DNA of 64,000 nucleotides from Cyclospora cayetanensis. Lineage: Eukaryota; Apicomplexa; Conoidasida; Eucoccidiorida; Eimeriidae. Numbering within the stretch: the stretch's first letter is position 1; every line of letters starts with the position of its first letter. This document shows, piece by piece, positions 1 through 8,732 of this stretch. A program made the translations under genes and the position numbers. Below the pieces are notes generated by a model. The model was not told the origin of the DNA, searched no databases, and saw nothing but the letters and a program-made list of their open reading frames with translations. The DNA is taken from positions 1-64,000 of the forward strand of contig NW_020312139.1 of assembly GCF_002999335.1 (NCBI RefSeq), in the 5' to 3' direction.

Positions 1-110
1 AATGCTGCCGTGCTCGCGAGCGAACACTCGCCTCAACTCAGCCGACACTCACCACATTGCTCTCTAGTCTTGCCGTCTTCGCCTGTCATCGTGTCTAGTG
101 CGCTGCTCTA

Positions 111-2562
111 CTACTCTACCTCTCTTTCTCCCTTCTCTTTTCCCCTTCCTCCCCTTCTCCCCTTTCCTCCCTCCTCCCTCCCCCCCCCCCTCCTCCTCCC
201 CCCTCCCCCTCCCTCTCCCTCCTCTTCCCCCCTCCCTCTCTCTCTCCCTCCTCTTCCGCCCTCCCTCTCTCTCTCCCTCCTCTTCATCCCTCCCTCTCCC
301 TCCTCTTCCCCCCTCCCTCTCCCTCTCTCCCTCTGTTTACTTCTTCTGCGCGCTTCTCGTTCTTGAAAGGCATAGAAGTCAGCCTGTCTCTCCTGGCGCT
401 TCCGCTTTTTGTTTGCCGCCGCAGTGGAGGCCCCCAAAGCAGCAGCCGCAGCGGGGCCCAGGTGGGGGCCCCCTACAGCGCCTGCCGATGCCCCCGCCGC
501 CTGCGCTCTGAAGACGCTGGAGGTCCCCCCTGCCAAAAGGCTCGAAGACTCGGCAGCGCGAAAGCCTTTGATGTTCTCTCCACTCCCCAAACTGTTTTTA
601 GGGCTGCAGCCACACGCACGAGAACACACAGCACACAAAGTCACCCGGCAGTCATTCCCCGAAAGCTTCATGACATGCAGCTGCTCGCTAAGCCTCGCCT
701 CGCAGTCTCTCAGCAAAGGAAGACACCCGTGTCCTCTTGCTGCAAAAAAAGACTGCAGAGCGCCTTCCCTCCCCGCAGAGCCTCCCCTCCTGCCCCCCCT
801 TCCCGTGTCGAAGCCTTAAGGCCCATGACTTGACAAGCTAAGAGAGAGAAAGCTACCCCTGCACGAGAATAAAGCCGTCTTCATCCACAACCGCCACCTT
901 CCGCTGCTGCTTCTTCAAGTCCTTTTCCAGGTCGTAATTGCGCATGAAGGCGTCAACCTCCCTACGCACGCCACGCCACGGCATACACACACACACATAC
1001 ATACAAACATACACACATACATTCAAACATACACCTATACATACATACACACATACATACATTTAAACATACACCTATACATACATACACACATACATAC
1101 ATTCAAACATACACCTATACATACATACACACATACATACATGCACATATACACGTATACATACATACACACATACACACATATACAAGCATATTACTCT
1201 CAGTCAAAAACAGCATGCATCCTGCGAGAGGGTGCCAATACAGACGAGAAGAAACTGCAGTCGCAGGCCGTAGCCGTAGCCTCCGAGTGACACGCGCAGA
1301 CAAGGAGAACTCGAAATGAAGAGAACTTTGAGCTTAGAGTCACCCACGCTTTGAGCTTCCGCGGGGGCTTGAACAGAGCCGCCGCCTCGATAGCCCACTG
1401 CAGGGGCCCTTCCTTCGCAGGGGCCCCACAGCATCCCGCGCGCAGCTGCCCTGCAACATCGTTGAGCCCCCAGCCGCAGGGGGGGGCCCCTTGGGGCCCC
1501 TCAGTGGGGGTTGAACAAGGCCGCCGATCCAGAGGCACCGCAGCCGCCAAAGCCCTGTCCACAGCTGCTGCCTCTTCGAACACGATGTGCAACAAACGGA
1601 CGCACGACACCTATACAGACGCAAGCCGCAAAAAGAAAAACACACACATACATGCACACATGTATATATACAGACATACACGTATATATACAGACATACA
1701 CATATATATAGACAGACATACAAACGTATATATATACACAGACATACACACGTATATATATACACAGACATGCACACGTATATATATACACAGACATACA
1801 CACATACATACAGACATACATACACGCATACACATACATACGCTGGCGCTGAAAAGGCCCCTGCACCCTAAGGAGCAGGCCCTGCTAAAAGCAGAGAAAG
1901 CTCCCCCCTTCCCCCCGTTCCCTTCTCCGGCCGCCAGCGACAACGCGGCAGACGTGAAAATGGATATAGATATTTAAATGTGTATGAATATCTATAGAGA
2001 TATATATTTCTCTCGAGGGCGTGCGAGTTTTAGCGAAGGGTACCGCTTTGCCAGAGGACTTGGAGGTTGCCGTTAGTTTCTCGTAGACGGCCTCAACTGG
2101 ACCAAATGCTGCAAACTGCTGCTTCAACTGCTGCTGCTCCCGCTGCTGGAGGGGGGCGTTGCACACGAAGAGCGCACGGCCCTCCTCTGCTGCCGCAGCT
2201 GCAGCCTCTGCTGCCTCTGCAGGATCTCCCGCTGCAGCCATCGCTGCCGCCATTGCTGCTCCGCGAATGGGTGCTACCTCAGCAGGCCTTATGAGCACCT
2301 GCGCGCAGCCACCAACAGCATTTGCAGAGCACTGGAAATCGCTGGGTTTGGACTGGCCAGGGCTTTCAGGAAACACATGCACGCGCCTTGCCTCTACCTG
2401 CATGCGCACACTGCATGCATGCATGGGGCCTTGATACGTGTACCGCGCTGCTCATGGTTCCTGCCTGGTAAGGTAGCCTTCGCAGGACGTACACACCTCG
2501 TAGCCAAAGGGAGAGCCGGGCAGCGCACCCACACGCAAGGCCCTGAAGCTGCAAAGCTTCAT
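111..2562 (-). CDS. RRP7: Ribosomal RNA-processing protein 7 (RRP7) homologue, five exons
   Basis: RRP7 acts in the nucleolus in small-subunit (18S) rRNA maturation. The phase-consistent model is 2562-2497, 2298-2044, 1610-1348, 961-857 and 507 downwards. Exon 1 begins MKLCSFRALRVG. Exon 2 carries the degenerate RRM-like strand ALFVCNAPL. Exon 3 has RLLHIVFEEAAAVDRAL, the second RRM core strand. Exon 4 has VDAFMRNYDLEK followed by VVDEDGFILVQ, which closely resembles the yeast Rrp7 VDEDGFTLV signature. Exon 5 has the basic tail QADFYAFQEREARRRSKQ, matching the KDFYRFQ-RERKK block of the family. Introns hold ACATAC and TATATA microsatellites. The first open-frame stop is at 111, inside GA-rich low complexity; a further splice (possible donor after the RRRS codons) could move the C-terminus beyond the left edge. 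The family assignment is firm; the exact C-terminus is not. Confidence 0.82.
121..345. repeat. CT-rich low-complexity tract
   Basis: The plus strand is almost purely C and T, built of CCCTCTCCCTCC-like blocks. Open frames across it encode Pro/Ser/Leu on the plus strand and Arg/Gly/Glu on the minus strand and are a by-product of the repeat. It lies in or after the last visible exon of the RRP7 gene, so the true C-terminus of that protein is obscured here. Confidence 0.9.
980..1195. repeat. ACATAC microsatellite with a 40-bp higher-order unit
   Basis: The intron between RRP7 exons 3 and 4 is filled with ACATAC-type repeats. Three consecutive 40-bp units (1021-1060, 1061-1100, 1101-1140) are identical apart from one C/T change, and a fourth diverged copy follows at 1141-1180. 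The long Met/Tyr/Val/Cys frames here are repeat artefacts. Confidence 0.9.
1636..1845. repeat. ACATAC / TATATA compound microsatellite
   Basis: CACACATACATGC-type sequence passes into alternating CGTATATATA and ACAGACATACA blocks in a repeating unit of roughly 28 bp. It occupies the intron between RRP7 exons 2 and 3 and has no credible coding content. Confidence 0.88.
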
Positions 2563-2607
2563 GGTTGGTTGGAAACTCGGATGCTCGGCAGAAAATGCCT
2601 CAAAGCC

Positions 2608-3191
2608 TCATGCGAAGAAATCCGGCGGGAGCTGTGCTGCGTCGCAGCTCTTGCTGCCGCCCTTGCCGCTTCTGCTGCGCTGGAGGCTGCGCGTGAAGCA
2701 CAGCGCATCTAAAAAAGAGGAAGGGTCGAATTTGCAGCAGAGCCTCCCTCCCTCCACGCTTGCCGCGCCGTCCTTCGGAAGGCTCTCGATGCGTGGCAGA
2801 TGCGCTGCAGCCGATGCAGCCTCTCCAAGTCCGAAGAAGAACCTTCCTTCTGCATCAAAATACACCTGAAAAAAGGCGCAAACCTCGAATTGCAGGCTTT
2901 GGAGTGGTTTATGCCTTCTTTAGGGGGCACGCCTCCGCTTACGCCTGTGGGCCCCAGTAGCGGGAGAGGGGGGCCCCCTCTGGGTTTCTGCGGGCAGGGG
3001 GGAGGGGGGCAGGGGGCCCCCCTAAAGGAGCTTCTTGGTGCCTTTATACGCATCTTGAGGGGTTGAAGGCGCTGGCTGCAGTGGCTTCCCCAAACTCCAG
3101 CTGAAGGCGCAGTGGACAGCAGCAAGCGCTTCCCTGCGCGAGGCACTTGTGGCTCTGCATCGCTTCTCTCGAGAGCAGCAGCAGCAGCCAA
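2608..3191 (-). CDS. Unassigned coding-like exons just upstream of RRP7
   Basis: A pyrimidine-rich acceptor (CCTTTTTTTCAG on the minus strand, near 2869) opens a frame that begins VYFDAEGRFFFGLGEA, includes CCKFDPSSFLDAL and ends LPPDFFA at a TGA at 2608-2610. Further upstream, 3022-3191 contains frames such as FSWSLGKPLQPAPSTPQDA. I do not recognise the protein. The frame downstream of the TGA stays open and runs straight into the RRP7 start at 2562 (GFEAFSAEHPSFQPT then MKLCS). The segment is therefore either the last exon of another minus-strand gene or an N-terminal extension of RRP7 interrupted by one TGA. Confidence 0.3.
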
Positions 3192-3375
3192 GCATCGAGG
3201 GAATGACCATCACAAGGCAGGCAGCAGCAGCAACGAGATGCAGTGGCACAAGCAGCACCAGCACCAGCAGCAGCAACGAGAAGCACCGGCAACAACAACA
3301 GCAACGCGAAGCAGTAGCACCAGCAACACCAGCAACACCAGCAACACCAGTAGCAACAATAGCAACAGCAACGAG
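3165..3375. repeat. CAG/CAA and AGCAACACC repeat cluster
   Basis: Dense CAG/CAA trinucleotides alternate with an AGCAACACC nonamer, just upstream of the next plus-strand gene. All frames on both strands stay open because the repeat lacks stops, so the long frames here (Cys-rich, Ser/Thr/Asn-rich) are not evidence of genes. Confidence 0.88.
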
Positions 3376-3428
3376 GAGCATCCCCCACAGCTACCTTTAA
3401 GGAGCCTCTACCCGCGCAACACCTCCCC

Positions 3429-5830
3429 ATGTGGAAGTCTTTTCCCCGTGGTGTTCAGCCGCTGTGGAGACGGCACCACTTGACACCTGCTACGCTGACT
3501 GAACATCTCTGCTGGAAGGCTAGTACGGCCCCCCCCCCTTCCCCTCTGCCTCCCGCCACTGCTCCTGCTGCTACGCGGGAAGCCTCCACGCAGACACAGC
3601 CGCAGCTACCACTGCAGGGATGCCTGCCTGAGATCCTCAGACAGCAGCCGTCGGGGATGGCCATCTCCGCGGCAAGGGGGGAGGATCTCCCAGCTGCAGC
3701 TCGCAGAACGTGGGGAGCCTCACGCTGCATGCACACCTCTCCAGACGGGGTAGTTGAGGCTCCAAGAACAAGCCCTGCAGCCTGCAGCGGCGGGGAGGCT
3801 TTGTTGCAAAGCCTTTCTTCCCTAGAGTTGCGAGAAATGTCTCGAGCCTTACGACAGACGGCAATCGCGTTCGCTGCCTCCTCTGCGCGCGTCGAACGAC
3901 ACTCTAAGGAATTCCTGTGTTTGTGTAGCCTTGCTGCTGCTGCCGCTGCCTCCTCCAAGCGTGACACAGCGCCCCCTCGTTCAGAATCAGCAGCCATCAA
4001 GACACCTGCAGATCCCCTTGAAGCAGCAGCGGCACCTTGTAGGAGCAGCTCCTCTGCCACTGCTGCAGCGGCCTGCCTCTTCTCGCATCTCCGGAAACAC
4101 CTGCAGCAACAGCAGCAGCTGCAGCAGCAGCAGCTGCAGCAGCAGCAGGTGCTGCAGCTGCACGAAGGGGGCCCCCGGGCTGCTGCTCTTGCATGCAACG
4201 CCTTAGCGAGGATTGCGCAGCGTGCCGCTCCGCGAGACGCAGCTGCTGCTTCCCACGCCACCACCATGCGGCTGACCATGACCGAGTGCGTTCTTGCCCT
4301 CTCGAGAAGCAGAGGGGCCCCTTGGGGGGGGGCCCCTCTCAGCCAGATGAACGAGCAGGACCTATCCCTTCTGGCGAACGCTGCCGCTGTAGCAGCAGAC
4401 TGCTCAGACGCCGCTGCCGCTGCCGCAGCAGCCCACCTTCTTCGGCCGCTGCTCGCAGACATCGTCAGCGTCTGCTGCAGCTGCAGCCCTGTCAGTCGCG
4501 CAGAGGAAATCGGCGAGAAGGAGGCGCTCGAACGCCAGCAGCAGCAGCCCCCCCCCATGCTGCAGTCCATGACGCCTCAGGGCCTGAGTCTGCTGCTCGC
4601 TGCGCTGCAGCGGCTGCAGCTGCCTCTCCAGTCGCTCCACGCCAGATGGCTTGCTGAGAGAGCTGTTCAGATGCTTCGTGCTACGCAGACGCAGGGCACT
4701 GTTGCTGTGCCTGCACCTCCCAAGGTGGCTGGTGCGAAGGCGGGCTCTCGAGAAAGCGCTGACGCCTCACGCGGCGACGTCGGAGACAGATGCACAGCCC
4801 AGCAGACCACGCTGCTGCTGCATGCGCTTCACCAGCATCCCTCATTTCCTCAGCCTCTTGTAGCTGCAGCAACTGCCGCAGCAGCGGCGCTCCTGCGGCA
4901 ACACGCAGCGGCATTCAGTGTTCAAGGGCTCCTTTTGTGTCTTCGCGCGCTTTCTCGCGGAAGGCGCATTGATTCCGACACCTTCGAGGTAGCTCCTCTT
5001 GCTGCTGATCTTGCTCCTCTCCTCTTGCTGCTGATCTTGCTCCTCTCCTCTTGCTGCTGATCTTGCTCCTCTCCTCTTGCTGCTGATCTTGCTCCTCTCC
5101 TCTTGCTGCTGATCTTGCTCCTCTCCTCTCGCTGCTGATCTTGCTCCTCTTCCTTTTGTAGCACCTCTCGCCTTGCTGCTGTTGCTCCTGCAAACGTTTT
5201 CCTCGCGCTGTTAGTCTTTTCTGACGCCCTGCTTTAGCCGCCGTTTTCAAGCGCCGCTTTGCTGCAGCCTCTGGCCTTCGTTGCGGAGGCTGCGGAGAGC
5301 ACCCTTTTGCTGCCCCCGCCTTGTTGTCGAGCTGCTTCTGCCGTATTTTGACAGTGCAGCGGCAGCGTGCGCGTTGCGTCTGGCTCAGGCTATCCTACAG
5401 AGCCTTCTCAGCAGAAGGCGGGAATGGACGGCTGCGCTGCAGAGAGAGCAGCACTTTGCTGTGCTCATGCATGCACTTGCTGCAACGGCTACGGCCGCCG
5501 CCTACAACAGCAACAGCAGCAGCGTGAACAGTGCGCAAATAGAGACTTTGCGGGAAGAACTTCTTCAGCTCCTGCTGCAAGAGCTCCCTCGTTTTGTGGA
5601 GGTGTGTACAGCTCAGGGCCTGGCAAGTGTCTTCGTGTCACTCATCAAAATGAACAAGGCAAACCGAGTCATCGTCGGCAGCAGCAGCCTTAGGAGCAGC
5701 AGCCTTAGGAGCAGTCAGACGGCGGATGTGCAGCTGTTGTGTCCAGACGCCTTGTTAGTGGGTGCATGCAGCAGGCTCTGGCGGCAGCGGGGGCCCACAA
5801 ACTTAGCAGTGCAGGTGCATTTGCTGATTC

Positions 5831-5883
<53 letters not shown>

Positions 5884-6939
5884 CGCTCGCTGTGGTTGTA
5901 AGAGCGGCGGCCTCTATTGTTGTGCAAAGAAACCAGCGGCAAGCCCCGGAGCGCTGCCGGGTGTACAGACACCGTGTGACAGCTTGCCTGCCGCCGTGTT
6001 GCACCGCTCTCTCTCTCTCTATCTATCAATCTCTATCTATCAGTCTCTCTATCGATCTCTATCTCTCTTTTTTCGTGCGTGTTACCGCTTCTGCTGCCTT
6101 CGCAGGCTCTGCCTCGCCACGTGGTGCAGTGCTGCTTTTCCGCTGCTGTGGGGGCTTCAGCTCCTGCGTCGTGGCATGGCGCTCTCCTGCTGCATGCAGT
6201 ACAGCAGCTCCCCTGCCCGGCGTCTGAGTCTCGCGAGCAGCCGCGGAGGCCGCTTGGCGGTCAGAACTGCGTGTGGACGCTGCTACAGCCGCTGCTTCGG
6301 CAGCAACACTGGAGCTCCCCGTTCGGCGTAGCTGCGTATTCCCCCGAGTCGGAAGCCTTGAAAGAGCTCACGCTGCGGCAGCTGTCGCAGCAGCAGCTGC
6401 CCGCTGCCGCCTTGCTGCAGGTATACGCAGTGCTCCTCCACGTGGCACTTGAGCTGCCCGGCGGCCTCCCAGCTTTGCCTTTAGGGCTTCTGCGAGCCGC
6501 CGTTGTGCTGCTGCAGCTCGCAGATGCGGCGCTGCACAAACTGCTTTGGGGGCAGCAGGTGCAGCACCAGATGCAGCAGCAAGCGCAGGCTCTGGACGCG
6601 GCTGCCGAGGACGCGTTGGTGCAGGAGACACTGCAAGAGCTCCCTCAAGGCGAGGGTGTCTCGAGCTCGCTTCTGCACAGCGCAGTTCTCCGCTGTCTTG
6701 AACAGCTGCAGAAGCAGCAGGACTGGGCAGTCGCCTCAGAGACGCCAGCAGGGCCCTACGTGCTGGATATCCTGCTGTTTCACGTGTCGAGCATTCCAGG
6801 AGGAGCCTTTGCCCCTGCAGCAGCAGCAGCGGAGCCGACTAGAGTGGCCAAAACACCCTACAGTGCATGTGAAAAGGACGCGCACCAAACGCACAACGCG
6901 CTTCACACCAATCGGAAGCCCCTGGCTGCACGTGCGTAG
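3429..6939 (+). CDS. Large Ala/Gln/Leu-rich helical protein, unknown function
   Basis: There are three main exons. The first is 3429-4988, donor GAG|GTAGCT. The second, about 5280-5814, has an uncertain 5' edge, with donor CAG|GTGCAT. The third is 6105-6939, acceptor TTCGCAG. The N-terminus MWKSFPRGVQPLWRRHH is basic, with no acidic residue until about position 25, and could be an organelle-targeting signal (inference). The body is a series of leucine-rich helices of repeat type, for example PQGLSLLLAALQRLQLP, QQTTLLLHALHQHPSF and LREELLQLLLQELPRFVEV, interrupted by poly-Gln and poly-Ala tracts. Such helical repeats suggest an organellar RNA-binding protein of the heptatricopeptide/RAP class common in apicomplexans. 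The GPYVLDILLF stretch near the C-terminus faintly resembles a RAP start, but no convincing RAP domain follows. Function unassigned; that this is a gene is well supported by codon-like composition and splice sites. Confidence 0.6.
4993..5143. repeat. 26-bp intronic minisatellite
   Basis: Five complete 26-bp units (5014-5039, 5040-5065, 5066-5091, 5092-5117, 5118-5143) follow a 21-bp truncated copy at 4993. Only the last unit has a visible substitution. The array starts right after the exon 1 donor of the helical-protein gene. The period is not a multiple of three, which fits an intron. Confidence 0.93.
5818..5884. repeat. CTG trinucleotide repeat in intron
   Basis: Uninterrupted and near-perfect CTG/TTG triplets begin directly after the donor at 5814/5815. 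They read as poly-Leu on the plus strand and poly-Ser/Ala on the minus strand. Confidence 0.9.
6009..6070. repeat. TCTC / CTAT microsatellite in intron
   Basis: Short tandem CTCT and TCTATCAATC-like units lie in the intron upstream of the acceptor at 6104, forming a pyrimidine-rich stretch before the exon. Confidence 0.8.
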
Positions 6940-7062
6940 CTGTATGTGTGTAGTAGCTGCACGGGTGCAGGGGTAGCTGCACGTTTGTAGCTGTACGTCT
7001 GTGCGTCGGGCTGCAAAGTGCGAAGGAGGCGCCGTCCGCGGGGAGACACACTGTTTCTTCCG

Positions 7063-7165
7063 GAGGGTGCGTGTATGTATGTATATGCATATATGTGCAT
7101 GTCTGTATGTATGTATATACGTGTATGTGTATGTCTGTGTGTGTGCATATACGTACATGTGCATG
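7063..7165. repeat. TGTATG / TATACG microsatellite
   Basis: Alternating TGTATGTATATGCATATATG-type sequence lies downstream of the helical-protein gene. The Tyr/Val/Cys frames it creates are not genes. Confidence 0.85.
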
Positions 7166-8732
7166 TTAACGCTCGTAACTTCGGGGAGAGCCCTTTTCAT
7201 TCAGCTTTGCTGCTGCCTCGGACAGGTGTTTGTGTCTCTAGAGTTTAGATTTCAGTTTAAGACGTCGCGCGGCTGGCTACCGGGGTGGCTTCCCCTGTGG
7301 GTCACTTGAGCATGTGTGGCGGATGCGACGCGAGCAGTGCGCCCCACTGGCCACGCAGCTTGTCAGGGAGCTATTTGTATCCAGTTTACTGAGTAGGTGG
7401 GGAGGGATGCGCGTTTCGCCGCTGGAAAGCCACACGCTGGACTCCCCCCTAGGGGCACGGCAACGCACCCAGGGGGCTGGAGCCTGAGCCCGTCTTCTGC
7501 CTGACGCCTTCCGCAGGCCGACCAGCTCGTTACGCGAGGAGCAATCAATCAAAACGAATGAGGCGATGAGGTGCCCCACGCAGAGCCTTGGAAGACGCAG
7601 CGGTCCAGATCCGGTGCGGCGTCGGCTTGCCGGTGGGCTTAGCCGCTTCAGGCCCCCGAGGCTCCCGTACCCCTCTAGAAACTACGAGTTGCCGCGGCCT
7701 TTTTCGCGAATAATCCAATTATAACCGCGAGTAATAGCCTTAGAACCGACAAGCGGCAGTGGCAGTGACAGCCCCTGCAGTTTTCAGCCGCAGGGGCAGC
7801 GGGGTCTCCGCTGCGGCAGCCGCTGCTGCCCCTGCGAAGACGGCGTGGATCGACCGGGATGGTCGTGCCTTGCCAGTAGTATGCTGGAAAGAGTGTCTTC
7901 CGGTGTATATGGCACTCTAAATGCTCTGCTGCGAAGCCGAAGCCGCCACTCCACCGAGCCTAGTCAGTCCAAGCCCTCGTGTCGTGCGCTGCTGGACCCT
8001 CCTCAGGGGCCTTCATTCCACAACGCCAGGCGGGAAGGCACCCCCCTAAACTTGCAGAAACTCCTCTCTGAGGGCTCCTAGGCCTTGTTTGTCTGGGCAA
8101 GTGCGGCTGAAAGCGCCTCAACAGGCCCCTGTCGGCGAGCGAAGGGGCGGCAGCAGCACACGGCCACCCCCGATTCTCGGCTGGCATCGCAGCAGGTGCC
8201 TGAGCGGCAGCCGCAAGCGCCTCCTTCCCCCTACCCCGCGCCCCTCTGCAGCGATTGCTGCTTCTGAGGGGCAGCAAGGCCAAGAACGCCTTCGTGACGA
8301 AGCCGCGCGCCGGCAAGATTGCTGCTGCGGTGTGCCGAAGCAGCCTTCTTGGCGCGCAGAGCGGGCCCTCCTGCCATCCAGTCGTCTCACTGCAGCCTGC
8401 TCTCTGCCGTCTTCTGCAGCCCTTGCGCAGGTGGACGCTTTTTAAACGGCAGCAGCATTTTGCAGCGCAGCGTAGTGCAGCGCAGCCGCAGGAAGGGCTC
8501 CAGAACCGTGTGGGCTTGTAGCCGCAGCGACAGGAAGCTGCGGTTGTTGCAGCAGCAGCAGCAGCGGTTGCCCCCCTATGTTTTCTGCCGCCGTTGCATG
8601 CATACGGGCCTGGGGCAAGGCCCCTTAACCCCACACTTTTAAACAGAGAGGGAAGCAGGAGCAGCGGCAGCAGCAGCGGCAGCAGCAGCGGCAGCGGCAG
8701 CGGCAGCGTGCTCCTCCTCCCATCCTTAGGCA
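7166..8732. other. GC-rich spacer without a confident gene
   Basis: A 257-residue minus-strand frame (8733-7960) begins with a hydrophobic Leu/Pro run, but that run is the antisense of a GCGGCAG repeat; the rest is Cys/Arg/Ala-rich without a motif. Short plus frames at 7845-8081 and 8089-8445 are equally featureless. A minus-strand stretch near 7850-7960 (RVPYTPEDTLSSILLAR) looks mildly coding but could not be tied to splice sites or a family. The end of the upstream gene (possible small exon near 7225-7308) and the promoter of the phosphodiesterase gene are expected here. Confidence 0.5.
8640..8710. repeat. GCAGCGGCAG repeat upstream of the phosphodiesterase start
   Basis: AGCAGCGGCAGCAGCAGCGG units run to within about 25 bp of the ATG at 8733. 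This is typical of the CAG-type triplet repeats of the left part of the window and probably falls in the 5' untranslated region. Confidence 0.8.

Noticed and set aside
10..716. Long Pro/Ser/Leu plus frames and the distal Arg/Gly/Glu minus frame
   Set aside because: They are translations of CT-rich low-complexity DNA. Only the QADFYAFQERE part of the minus frame is supported, as RRP7 exon 5.
3022..3430. Cys-rich minus frames (CCCYCCYWCC-like)
   Set aside because: Antisense of CAG/CAA repeats; no family resemblance to Cys-rich proteins beyond composition.
3455..4570. 371-residue minus frame
   Set aside because: Antisense shadow of the helical-protein exon; the poly-Cys/Ala content comes from CTG codons read in reverse.
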